64,000 nt of DNA from assembly GCF_014960965.1 (NCBI RefSeq), contig NZ_CP063169.1:2823581-2887580 (forward strand). The letters run 5' to 3'. This document shows positions 50,404-58,402 of the stretch, piece by piece. The notes beneath the pieces were generated by a model. The model saw only the letters and a list, made by a program, of their open reading frames with translations, made no database searches and had not been told where the DNA came from. Every line of letters begins with the position of its first letter. Within the stretch, counting starts at the first letter, position 1. This stretch comes from Ruania alkalisoli (GTDB lineage: Bacteria > Actinomycetota > Actinomycetes > Actinomycetales > Beutenbergiaceae). The translations under genes were made by a program, and so were the position numbers.

Positions 50404-50457
50404 AGGTGTACGGCGTACACCTTAGGCTGCCTGACGAAAGGTGTACGTCGTACACCT
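50404..50457. promoter_or_regulatory. Twin TetR-type operators flanking a -10 element
   Basis: Two 19-bp palindromes, AGGTGTACGGCGTACACCT (50404-50422) and AGGTGTACGTCGTACACCT (50439-50457), differ only in the 3-bp centre, with centres 35 bp apart. A TAGGCT hexamer (50423-50428) lies directly between them. The TetR-family protein encoded one gene downstream is the obvious ligand and would repress its own operon. Confidence 0.8.
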
Positions 50458-50477
50458 CGGATGGGAGGGACCATGCC

Positions 50478-51137
50478 ATGTACATCATCACCACCACGCT
50501 GAGCCGGGCCGCCGGCATCTGCGCGATCATCACCGGCCTCATCTTCGGCGGCATCCAGTTCATCCACCCGGTCGACGAGGCTGCGAGCGTGCCCACCACG
50601 ATGTGGGCCGTGACCGGATATCTCACCTTCACCATGGCCGTCTGCGGGATGGTCGCTGTGACCGGCCTGTACCTGCGGCAGGTGCAGGCGTCGGGCATCC
50701 TCGGCCTTGTGGGTGCCCTCATGCTCGGCATCTTCTACCTACTAACCAGCGCCTTCACCTTCGCCGAGACACTGATCCTGCCGGCGGTGGCCGATGAGGC
50801 GCCGCGATTCGTGGAGAACTTCCTCGGGATCTTCAACGGCGCGGGCACCGACGGCACGCTCGGCGCCCTGGAGGTGATCAGCCCGGTCGCCGGCGGCCTG
50901 TACCTGCTCGGCGGCGTGGTCTTCGGGCTGGCGTCCCTGCGAGCTGGGATCTTCCCGCGGTGGGCCTCGATCCTGCTGGCCCTGGGAGCCATCGTGCCGG
51001 TGCTGACCGCCTTCCTCCCACATGCGGTGAACCGGTTCGCCGCCCTTCCGGTGGGGATCGCGCTCATTGGACTGGGACTGTTCCTGTGGGCGCAGCGTGC
51101 GCCGGCGCCGGCCGAGTCCGAGCCGCGGCTAGGCTGA
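50478..51137 (+). CDS. Multi-pass membrane protein controlled with a TetR regulator
   Basis: A 219-residue protein with about six hydrophobic segments (AAGICAIITGLIFGGIQFI, YLTFTMAVCGMVAVTGLYL, ILGLVGALMLGIFYLLTSAF, SPVAGGLYLLGGVVFGLASL, WASILLALGAIVPVLTAFLP, ALPVGIALIGLGLFLWA). No family recognised with confidence. The ATG at 50478 follows GGGAGGG by about 9 nt. It is the first gene of a two-gene unit with the TetR-family regulator 20 bp downstream and sits behind twin operators, so it is probably an inducible membrane function such as export or stress response. Confidence 0.8.
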   Translation: MYIITTTLSRAAGICAIITGLIFGGIQFIHPVDEAASVPTTMWAVTGYLTFTMAVCGMVAVTGLYLRQVQASGILGLVGALMLGIFYLLTSAFTFAETLILPAVADEAPRFVENFLGIFNGAGTDGTLGALEVISPVAGGLYLLGGVVFGLASLRAGIFPRWASILLALGAIVPVLTAFLPHAVNRFAALPVGIALIGLGLFLWAQRAPAPAESEPRLG

Positions 51138-51157
51138 TCGGACCGTCAGGAGGAGAG

Positions 51158-51865
51158 GTGCCATTGGCCACGCAGGAACGCACGCCGGTCAGCCGTAGCC
51201 GGGCGCTGCGCGCGGCCGTCGAACTCGCTGACGCCGAGGGAATCGACGCGGTCAGCATGCGCAACCTCGCCGGCCGGCTGGGTGTGGTGCCGATGGCTCT
51301 CTACAAGCACGTGGCCAATAAGGAGGATCTGCTCGACGGGATGGTCGATACGCTCGTCGCCGACCTGCCCCGCCCCGAACCGGGCCCCGGGTGGAAGCCT
51401 GCGGTGCGGGCCACGATCCTCGCCGCGCGGGAGATGATCGTGGCCCATCCGTGGCTGCGCCGGGTGATCGAGTCCCGCACCCGACGCACCCCGACGGTGC
51501 TGACCCACATGGACTCCCTCGCAGGGGCCTTCATCGCCGGCGGGCTCAGCGCCGACCTCACCCACCATGTGATGCACACGCTCGGCCACCGTATCTGGGG
51601 GTTCAGCCCCGAGGCGTTCGATGCACCCGAGGAGCCTGACGACGCCACACCGCCCACCGATCCGCAGGAGGTCGCGGCGATGGTCGAGCGCATGTCCGCC
51701 ACCTACCCCGCCATCACGGCAGTCACCCTCGCCGCGATCGACGGCGATCTTGCCCGGCTCGGCGAGACGTGCGACGAACAGAGGGAGTTCGAATTCGCCC
51801 TCGACCTCCTCCTGGACGCCTTCGAACGCCTGCACACAGGGTCGCGTGGGTCACGGAATACCTGA
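51158..51865 (+). CDS. TetR-family transcriptional regulator
   Basis: A 235-residue regulator: TetR helix-turn-helix SRSRALRAAVELADAEGIDAVSMRNLAGRLGVVPMALYKHVANKEDL at about 12-57 and a C-terminal ligand domain of the TetR_C_1 kind (VRATILAAREMIVAHPWLRRVIESR). The GTG is preceded by AGGAGG; a TTG two codons on is the alternative. It should bind the two 19-bp palindromes upstream of the membrane-protein gene; the ligand is unknown. Confidence 0.93.
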   Translation: MPLATQERTPVSRSRALRAAVELADAEGIDAVSMRNLAGRLGVVPMALYKHVANKEDLLDGMVDTLVADLPRPEPGPGWKPAVRATILAAREMIVAHPWLRRVIESRTRRTPTVLTHMDSLAGAFIAGGLSADLTHHVMHTLGHRIWGFSPEAFDAPEEPDDATPPTDPQEVAAMVERMSATYPAITAVTLAAIDGDLARLGETCDEQREFEFALDLLLDAFERLHTGSRGSRNT

Positions 51866-51914
51866 CCGCGACTGGTGTTGGCACTGGTAGGACATACCCG
51901 ATCAAGGAGAAGTA

Positions 51915-52292
51915 GTGCCCACCATCGACATCACCACCGAGACCTTCGAGCAGACGGTCAGCGACAACGACATCGTGCTCGTGGACTTCTGGGCCGAGTG
52001 GTGCGGACCCTGTAAGCAGTTCGCCCCCATCTATGAGCAGGTCTCGGCCAAGCACCCCGACGTGACCTTCGCGAAGGTCGACACCGAGGCCGAGCAGGAG
52101 ATCGCCAGCCAGGCGGGGATCCAGGCGATCCCTACGCTGATGGCCTTCCGGGACGGGATCCTGCTGTTCAACCAGGCTGGCGCCCTGCCTGCCAAGCAGC
52201 TCGAGCAGCTGATCACCCAGGTCAAGGACCTCGACATGGACGAGGTCAAGGCCAAGGTCGCCGAGCAGCAGGCCGCCGCTCAGGCCGAGTAA
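51915..52292 (+). CDS. trxA: Thioredoxin
   Basis: A 125-residue thioredoxin. The redox motif WCGPC is in VDFWAEWCGPCKQFAPIY (about 23-40), the cis-proline in QAIPTLMAFRDG (about 71-82). The C-terminal ~18 residues are an Ala/Gln/Glu-rich extension beyond the core fold. The GTG has AAGGAG 5 nt upstream. A single-gene unit that converges with the sulfatase gene; the two coding regions overlap by 13 bp at their ends. Confidence 0.97.
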   Translation: MPTIDITTETFEQTVSDNDIVLVDFWAEWCGPCKQFAPIYEQVSAKHPDVTFAKVDTEAEQEIASQAGIQAIPTLMAFRDGILLFNQAGALPAKQLEQLITQVKDLDMDEVKAKVAEQQAAAQAE

Positions 52293-53704
52293 CTCGGCTG
52301 GTGGGCGTACCGGGTCGGCACCCACTCGCCCGTGTAGACCGTCGTTTCGGGCTGCACGTGCGACTCCCGCGCCGGTGCTGACTCGATCACCGGGGCCGGC
52401 TCCCCTGCCGCTTCCATGCGGGCGATGAGCCGGTCCCGGAGTCCCTCAGCCACCTCAGCGAACGCCGGAACACCGGCGACGTTACGTAGCTCGTGCGGAT
52501 CGTTGGCCAGATCGTACAGCTCGGCCTCCACGTAGCGGTCGGCGCTATGCTCGATCCACGGATCAGCGTCCGGGGCCACCACGTGGTACTTCCACCGGTC
52601 GGTGCGCAGCGTCCGGCCCAGTTCGGACTCGCTGACCTGCACAAACGCCTCCTGTGGGAAGTCGGCGCCCGGGTCACGGACGAGGGGCAGGATCGAATGC
52701 CCCTGCATCTGTTCCGGCACGTCGATCCCGGCGGCGTTCAACAGTGTCGGCGGAAGGTCGATCGTGCTGACCGGGCGGTCCACGCGGCCACCGCCCTCGA
52801 AGCCTGGGCCCCTCATCGCGAAGGGCACGCGGATCGAGCTGTCGTGGCAGGAACGTTTGTACTCGGAGTTTCGGGTGCGGAAGTGGTTGCCGTGGTCTGA
52901 GGTGAACGCGATGATCGTGTTCTCGAGCTGACCGGTGCTGCGCAGCGCGTCGATCAACCGGCCCAGCCCTTCATCGATCCGGCGGATCTGACCGAGGTAG
53001 CCGCCCATGTGCTCGGCCGCCGTGGAGCCGGTCGAGTCCGTCGCGGCCAGGTCCGGCGGCATCCACTGGCCCGTGTACCGCTCGGCGTATCCCACCGGTG
53101 CCGGGTAGGTATCCACCTCGTTCTGGTGGTGCGGCTCGATGAGGGAACAGAACAGGTAGAACGGCCGCTCCTGCTCGGCGGGCGCGGGCCCTACTGGTGG
53201 CGTGCTGTGGTCGGCCACGAACCTGATCGCAGCGTCAAAGATCGCGTCCGACCGGTAGCCGGGGAGCATGACCGGCTCGCCGTCGCCGTCGAACATCACA
53301 GTCCGGTACGCATCGGAGGTGAACTCCAGCAGGTTCGCCCCAAGCCAGGACTCATAGCCCCCACGCTGCTCGGGCGGCACCGGCTCGGTGTCGGCCAGGT
53401 GCCACTTGCCGATGTATCCGGTGGCATAGCCGGCGTCGGCGAAGTAGTGGGCGAGCGTGCGTGTCTGCCCGTGCGTGGTGCCGTTGCGGAAGCACCCCGA
53501 CGACGTCCCGTACTGTCCCGTCTGGATGGCCGCCCGGGCGGGCGCACAGACCGGGTTCGCGGTAAACGCCTGCGCCATGTACGTCCCGGAGGCCGCGATG
53601 GCGTCGAACTCCGGGGTCAGGCCGAGCGGGTTGCCACCGGCTCCCGTGGTGTCCCAGCGCTGCTGGTCGGTGAAGACGACGATGACGTTCGGGCGGGTGG
53701 GCAC
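52280..53704 (-). CDS. Sulfatase (arylsulfatase-type, formylglycine-dependent)
   Basis: A 474-residue sulfatase. N-terminal metal-site Asp in [16 protein letters not shown] (about 6-21), the formylglycine site CAPAR with Cys at about residue 53 (C-x-P/A-x-R), [10 protein letters not shown] (about 106-115), and the second metal site in FTSDHGNHF. There is no signal peptide, so it is predicted to be cytoplasmic and to remove sulfate from imported sugars. It requires a formylglycine-generating enzyme, not seen in the window. The GTG has GGAAGG upstream, 31 bp behind the permease genes, so it is the last gene of the importer operon. Confidence 0.95.
   Translation of the reverse strand: MPTRPNVIVVFTDQQRWDTTGAGGNPLGLTPEFDAIAASGTYMAQAFTANPVCAPARAAIQTGQYGTSSGCFRNGTTHGQTRTLAHYFADAGYATGYIGKWHLADTEPVPPEQRGGYESWLGANLLEFTSDAYRTVMFDGDGEPVMLPGYRSDAIFDAAIRFVADHSTPPVGPAPAEQERPFYLFCSLIEPHHQNEVDTYPAPVGYAERYTGQWMPPDLAATDSTGSTAAEHMGGYLGQIRRIDEGLGRLIDALRSTGQLENTIIAFTSDHGNHFRTRNSEYKRSCHDSSIRVPFAMRGPGFEGGGRVDRPVSTIDLPPTLLNAAGIDVPEQMQGHSILPLVRDPGADFPQEAFVQVSESELGRTLRTDRWKYHVVAPDADPWIEHSADRYVEAELYDLANDPHELRNVAGVPAFAEVAEGLRDRLIARMEAAGEPAPVIESAPARESHVQPETTVYTGEWVPTRYAHQPSYSA
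52284..52298. terminator. Short hairpin over the trxA stop codon
   Basis: GCCGAG / CTCGGC with the loop TAA, which is the trxA stop codon, next to the facing sulfatase stop. A small candidate bidirectional terminator within the 13-bp overlap region. Confidence 0.4.
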
Positions 53705-53735
53705 AGGGGCTTCCTTCCGGGTGAGGGTCGACGAA

Positions 53736-54662
53736 CTACTGCTTGACGGCACCGGCCACACCTTCGACGAAGTACCGCTGCAGGAACAGGAACGCAATGA
53801 TGATCGGCATCAGACTGATCGTCGAGGCGGCGGCCATACCTACCCAGTCGGTGAAGTACTCCCCCTGGAAGTGGTAGATGCCCACCGCCAGGGTGCGCAG
53901 CTCAGGCTGATTCAACGTCAGCACGAGAGGCAACAGGAAGTCGTTCCAGGAATGCATGAACTGCAGCACGACCGCCGTGGCGGTCACCGGCTTGGCCAAC
54001 GGTAGGTACACCTTCCAGAAGACCCGTAGGAACCCGGCTCCGTCGATCACTGCCGCCTCCTCGAGTTCTTTGGGCAACTGACTGAAGAACCCGGCGAACA
54101 ACAGAATCGCGATCACATGGGCTCCGCCGGCCTCGGCGAGGGTGATACCCCACAGGGAGTCAGCGAGGCCGAGAGCGTGAATGAGATCGAAGATCGGGAT
54201 GATCGTGTAGCCCTCGGGAAGGAAGACGGCGAACGCGAGCAGTGCCACGACGACGTACCGGCCAGGAAACCGGTACCGGCCCAGAACGTAGCCGATCATC
54301 GCCGTGGAGACCACGCTGATCACGATCGACCCCGCCGTGATGAGCACGGTGTTCACGAAGTAGCGCGCGATGTTGGCCTCACTCCACACCCTGATGTAGT
54401 TGCCCAGCTGAAGAGTCTCCGGTACCAGTCCGAGACCGGAGAATGCCTCCGCATTCGTCTTCAGGGAGGTCGAGATCATCCAGATGAACGGATAGATCCA
54501 GACGATGCAGATGGGAAGGAGGATGAGCGAGATGATCGTCGCTCGAAGCACGGCCTTCGACCGCCGCTGAGGCGGTGACGTCGGCTCACCGGGGCCCTGG
54601 GAACGTGCATCCTGCGCAGCGAACGAGCCGGCCGTCGACGTAGACGTGGTGATCTTGGTCAT
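53736..54662 (-). CDS. Carbohydrate ABC transporter permease, MalG type
   Basis: A 308-residue permease with a ~35-residue cytoplasmic N-terminus and six predicted membrane segments starting at about residue 40 (ATIISLILLPICIVWIYPFIWM). The EAA loop is EEAAVIDGAGFLRVFWKVYLP (about 200-220). It is the second permease of the sulfated-sugar importer. Its ATG overlaps the stop of the MalF-type gene (ATGA). No ATPase gene is in the locus. Confidence 0.95.
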   Translation of the reverse strand: MTKITTSTSTAGSFAAQDARSQGPGEPTSPPQRRSKAVLRATIISLILLPICIVWIYPFIWMISTSLKTNAEAFSGLGLVPETLQLGNYIRVWSEANIARYFVNTVLITAGSIVISVVSTAMIGYVLGRYRFPGRYVVVALLAFAVFLPEGYTIIPIFDLIHALGLADSLWGITLAEAGGAHVIAILLFAGFFSQLPKELEEAAVIDGAGFLRVFWKVYLPLAKPVTATAVVLQFMHSWNDFLLPLVLTLNQPELRTLAVGIYHFQGEYFTDWVGMAAASTISLMPIIIAFLFLQRYFVEGVAGAVKQ

Positions 54663-55621
54663 CGCTCGCTCCCCATCGCCGCGCGCATCGACTGTGCCTT
54701 CTTGGCCACCCAGATCTGCAGTAGGGCGACCACCATGACCGCTAGTCCGAAGAAGACACCGGCCGCCGAGGCATATCCGAGTTCGGGTAGGCCACCGTCA
54801 CCGACGAAGGCCTCCCGGTAGATGTAGACCTCCATCACCTCGCTCGCGCGGGCCGGGCCACCTTGCGTCATGGCCTGGACGATCGCGAAGACGTGCAGGG
54901 TCTGGTTGGCGGTGAGCAGCGTGATGATCGCCGCGAACGGCGCCAGGATCGGGACTGTGATGTGCCGCAGTAAGTGCCACCGGCCCGCACCGTCGATCCG
55001 CGCAGCCTCGTAGTACGTGGCGGGGACGGTCTGCAGGGCCGCGAGCCAGTAGACCATCGTGATCCCCATGTTCTTCCATATCTCGACGCCCATCACGGTC
55101 CACAGAGCAGTGTCCTTGTCGCCCCTGAAGTCGATCGCCTGGTCAACGAGTCCGGTACCGGTGAGGACCTCGTTCACCGGTCCGTTGAAGGGGTCGAGGA
55201 CGAACGTCATGATGATGCCGACGATCGCCGCCGTCGTGACCACAGGGAGGAAGAACATCGTGCGGAACACCGGGGAGAGTTTCATTGACTCGTTGTTCAG
55301 CAGGATGGCCAGCAGCAGGGACAGTGCCAACTTGATCGGCACAGCCACCAGCACGAAGAGGAACGAACGACCGAAAGCACCCCAGAAGGCTGCGTCGTGG
55401 ATGAGGCGAGCGTAGTTGTCCAACCCCACCCACGTCCGCTCGCTCGTGTAGCCGCTCCACTCCAGGAATGAGAAGTACCAGGACATGAAGATCGGGTAGA
55501 AGGTGAACAGTGCCGACAGCACCAGGGTGGGCACCATGAAGACGTAGCACCATCGATGCTTCAGCACCTGGGCCCAGAGGCCGCGGTTATGACGAGTGCC
55601 AGGCGTACTCACTGCAGTCAT
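54659..55621 (-). CDS. Carbohydrate ABC transporter permease, MalF type
   Basis: A 320-residue permease: first membrane segment at about 25-47 (WCYVFMVPTLVLSALFTFYPIFM), six in all, and the EAA loop YEAARIDGAGRWHLLRHITVP (about 207-227). The ATG overlaps the TGA of the binding-protein gene, so the whole importer is translationally coupled. Together with the MalG-type partner it forms the channel of a CUT1-type importer whose cargo is probably sulfated, judging from the co-encoded sulfatase. Confidence 0.95.
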   Translation of the reverse strand: MTAVSTPGTRHNRGLWAQVLKHRWCYVFMVPTLVLSALFTFYPIFMSWYFSFLEWSGYTSERTWVGLDNYARLIHDAAFWGAFGRSFLFVLVAVPIKLALSLLLAILLNNESMKLSPVFRTMFFLPVVTTAAIVGIIMTFVLDPFNGPVNEVLTGTGLVDQAIDFRGDKDTALWTVMGVEIWKNMGITMVYWLAALQTVPATYYEAARIDGAGRWHLLRHITVPILAPFAAIITLLTANQTLHVFAIVQAMTQGGPARASEVMEVYIYREAFVGDGGLPELGYASAAGVFFGLAVMVVALLQIWVAKKAQSMRAAMGSER

Positions 55622-57177
55622 GAGTTCGTGTATTGGCCCGCGGTGAAGTCGTCAGCGGGGTTCCAGTCAGGGAACACCCAATCTGCGCGCGAGACGTTCG
55701 CCCCGGCGTCCCGGGCGGCAATGATCGCGTCGTCGAGTGCCCGATTGCACTCATCTTCGAGTTGCTGCAGTGACTGCCGCAGTTCACCCTGCCCGCTGAA
55801 GATCGCTTGGCCCAGATCTGCGAACGTGGTGCTCGGTGGCCGGTGCCGCAGGATCACCTCGGAGTTGTCGGCGTTGCGCAGGCGCGGGTCCGGAGCCAGT
55901 CGCATGAGGTCTCCGGCTACGTTGACGGCGGCCACCGCGCGCGCGTCGAGGTCCGTGCTCTGGGCCGAGAGCTCATTGGCCGCCGGCATGACCGAGGACA
56001 GGTTGCCCTGCGAGGCCACGATGATGTTCGCCTGCCCGTTCACTGATCCGAGATAGTGGAACATGTCACCGACCACCTCCGGATAGCGCGCCCCGGCGAA
56101 GAGGTAGAGGTCGTTGGCTCCCTCCTCCCAGAACGGGTATGAGGCTGACGCTCCGCCGTCGGCACTCGGGGGTGCCCCGACGGCGAAGTCGAAGTCCGGG
56201 AAGTCCCGCTGATACGCCGGGATCGCCCACGGCCCGTCGAACAGGACTCCCGCCACGCCCTGGGGGAACCGAGACCGTGCTGTGGCGTCGTCGAGGCTGA
56301 TGTAACCGGGGAAGATGCTGCCGTCGTCATCGATCGCTAGCAGCATCTCGAACGCTTCGACGACCTCCGGCGCGGTGAGGTCGTACTCACCGGTACGCAG
56401 GTCCAGTCCTCGATATGTGCCTGAGTTGATGACCGAGTGCCCGATCATCTGAGCGAACATGAGCGCTACCTGCGCGATCCTGGTGCCGTCGATCATCAAT
56501 CCATACGCATCACCCGCGCCGTTGTCGGTGATCACCCGGCACGCCTCGCGCAGTTGTTCGAGGCTCAGGCGCGCGGTCGGATCGAATCCGGCGTCGGTCA
56601 TCAGCGTGCTGTTCGTCAGCTGGAGGTACTCGAACCGCTTGCTGGAGTTCATCGGCCAGGTGTACGTGAGGCCATCGAAGACGTGCACACCGGGGATGAA
56701 CGCGCCCTCGGGGAAACCCGCCCGCCACTCCTCGAAGTCCGGGATGACATCATCGAGCGGACTGATCCATCCCTCACTGATCGCCGACTGCGTCGGCATG
56801 CTCGCCGGTCGGGCGAAGACGTCAGGGGCGCTCTCATTCCGTACTGCGACCGGGATGGCCTCGTTGATCGTGTCCCATGAGCTCGGCTGATAGTCGACCG
56901 TGATGTGCTCGTGCTTGTCCATGTAGGAGGCGAAGAACGGCTCCAGGAACATCGCCTTCAGGTCGCCCGAGTCCATCCAGCCGATCGTGACGTCTTCGGT
57001 CGGCAACTCGGCTCCCGAGTCCGGGATCTCCTCGAAGCCGAATTCCGGGTCCTCGGTACCGGTTCCCGAGCCGGTGTCGGTGCTCACGTCGCACGCCGCC
57101 AGCGCGCCGAGGCCGAGCGCGCCAAGTCCCAGGGCGCTCCGTCGGGTGAATGGTGTGGTGCTGAGTTGTCGTTTCAT
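55618..57177 (-). CDS. Substrate-binding lipoprotein of a CUT1 importer, twin-arginine signal
   Basis: A 519-residue extracellular solute-binding protein, longer than most CUT1 binding proteins. The signal has a twin-arginine motif (FTRRSALGLGALGLG) and a lipobox LAAC with Cys at about residue 28, so it is probably exported folded through Tat and lipid-anchored. The mature region contains VTIGWMDSGDLKAMFLEPFF and GVAGVLFDGPWAIPAY, typical of the family. The ATG has GAGGAG 8-9 nt upstream. It stands 62 bp behind the LacI gene in the same direction. Confidence 0.94.
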   Translation of the reverse strand: MKRQLSTTPFTRRSALGLGALGLGALAACDVSTDTGSGTGTEDPEFGFEEIPDSGAELPTEDVTIGWMDSGDLKAMFLEPFFASYMDKHEHITVDYQPSSWDTINEAIPVAVRNESAPDVFARPASMPTQSAISEGWISPLDDVIPDFEEWRAGFPEGAFIPGVHVFDGLTYTWPMNSSKRFEYLQLTNSTLMTDAGFDPTARLSLEQLREACRVITDNGAGDAYGLMIDGTRIAQVALMFAQMIGHSVINSGTYRGLDLRTGEYDLTAPEVVEAFEMLLAIDDDGSIFPGYISLDDATARSRFPQGVAGVLFDGPWAIPAYQRDFPDFDFAVGAPPSADGGASASYPFWEEGANDLYLFAGARYPEVVGDMFHYLGSVNGQANIIVASQGNLSSVMPAANELSAQSTDLDARAVAAVNVAGDLMRLAPDPRLRNADNSEVILRHRPPSTTFADLGQAIFSGQGELRQSLQQLEDECNRALDDAIIAARDAGANVSRADWVFPDWNPADDFTAGQYTNS

Positions 57178-57220
57178 GGCAATCACTCCTCGTTGATGTG
57201 ATGGCATTCGTGTTCGTAGT

Positions 57221-57235
57221 GGCGCGTAATGCGCC
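57221..57235. other. Short inverted repeat between the LacI and binding-protein genes
   Basis: GGCGC-GTAAT-GCGCC, 5-bp arms, in the 62-bp gap. It could form a small hairpin in the transcript that separates regulator and importer expression, or be an operator. Confidence 0.35.
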
Positions 57236-57239
57236 CGGC

Positions 57240-58274
57240 TCAGGTCGAACCGCGTGCGGTGAAGGTCCACGGCCGACTGATTTCTCGCCAGTCACCGTGG
57301 CGCGGGTGCAGGATCCGGTCGAAGAGCATCTCGGCCGCATCGGAGAAGTCGGCACCGTCATCCGGACCCATCGTGCTGAGGGTGGGGCGGGTGACCTGAG
57401 CCTCAGGAATGGTGCCGGCACCCACGACTGCGACATCGCTGGGCACGGTCAGTCCCAGATCTCTCGCCGCCCAGATGGCGCTGACCGCAGCGCGCGAGGA
57501 CGCCGAGATGATCGCGTCTGGAGGCTCAGGGAGGCCCAGCACGGCTGCGGCTGCACGGTAGCCCTCCGCTCGGCCATCGGCGCCGGGAACCACCAGATCG
57601 GGGCGGACAGGAAGCCCGTGCGATTCCAGCGCGTCGACGAAACCTGCGAACCGATCGCTGTCCACGGGACGACCCGCATGGAACTCTGCGACTTCTCGCT
57701 CGTGGCCGAGGTACGCGATGGAACGACGACCGGTTCTCACGAGGTGGTCGACGGCGTCCCGGACAGCGTCCGTCTCAGGCTCGCGGTAGACGTCGAAACC
57801 GTCGGCCGGTGCCGAGTTGCTCAGCACCATCATCGGAATGTCGGCGCTGACCAGATCGTCGAGGCCGGCAGCGCCCACGTGATGGAGTCCACCCGCGAGG
57901 ACCACACCATCCGCCACTCGTTCGCGCAGCCGATCGATGCCCCGACGGGCCGAGGAAGGTGAGTTGACCACCATCGTGATCAGGCCGAACCCGTGCCGGT
58001 CCCCCACCTCGTGCAGGCTGGCGGCCATCTGATCCAGCACCGGCACACCGAAGCCGCCGATCACCAGGCACACCTGCTCGGTAGACCGGCGTCGCAACAT
58101 CCTCGCCGATCGGTCCGGAACGTAGCCAAGCTTGTGCGCAGCCTCAAGGACCCGGTCGCGGGTGATGTCGGGGATTCGGCGGTCCGTCCGGCCGTTCATC
58201 ACGTAGGAGACCGTCGCCACAGAGACGTCCGCTGCCGCGGCAACGTCACGAGAGGTCGGTCGCGTGGTTCGCAC
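57240..58274 (-). CDS. LacI-family transcriptional regulator
   Basis: A 344-residue repressor with the helix-turn-helix TSRDVAAAADVSVATVSYVMNG (about 6-27), a hinge helix VPDRSARMLRRRST and a periplasmic-binding-like sensor with DGVVLAGGLHHVG and DAIISASSRAAVSAIWAA. I place the start at a GTG with AGGAGG 9 nt upstream; an ATG at 58292 lacks a ribosome site. It is encoded upstream of and in line with the sulfated-sugar importer and probably regulates it and itself through the paired TTANNCGNNTAA sites upstream. Confidence 0.93.
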   Translation of the reverse strand: MRTTRPTSRDVAAAADVSVATVSYVMNGRTDRRIPDITRDRVLEAAHKLGYVPDRSARMLRRRSTEQVCLVIGGFGVPVLDQMAASLHEVGDRHGFGLITMVVNSPSSARRGIDRLRERVADGVVLAGGLHHVGAAGLDDLVSADIPMMVLSNSAPADGFDVYREPETDAVRDAVDHLVRTGRRSIAYLGHEREVAEFHAGRPVDSDRFAGFVDALESHGLPVRPDLVVPGADGRAEGYRAAAAVLGLPEPPDAIISASSRAAVSAIWAARDLGLTVPSDVAVVGAGTIPEAQVTRPTLSTMGPDDGADFSDAAEMLFDRILHPRHGDWREISRPWTFTARGST

Positions 58275-58305
58275 CGGAGCTTGCCTCCTCATCCAACTGA
58301 TCTGC

Positions 58306-58342
58306 TTATTCGTTTAACCGGATGTCAGGCTTATACGATTAA
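58306..58342. promoter_or_regulatory. Paired LacI-type operators
   Basis: TTATTCGTTTAA (58306-58317) and TTATACGATTAA (58331-58342) share TTANNCGNNTAA with a central CG and start 25 bp apart, upstream of the third LacI gene. The operator at 4398-4409 fits the same outer and central pattern, but with different inner bases. Confidence 0.65.
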
Positions 58343-58402
58343 CTACCGGAGGTGCGGTTGTCAAGCGACAGTGCGCATCGCACGACGCCAAGGCAGGCCT
58401 AC

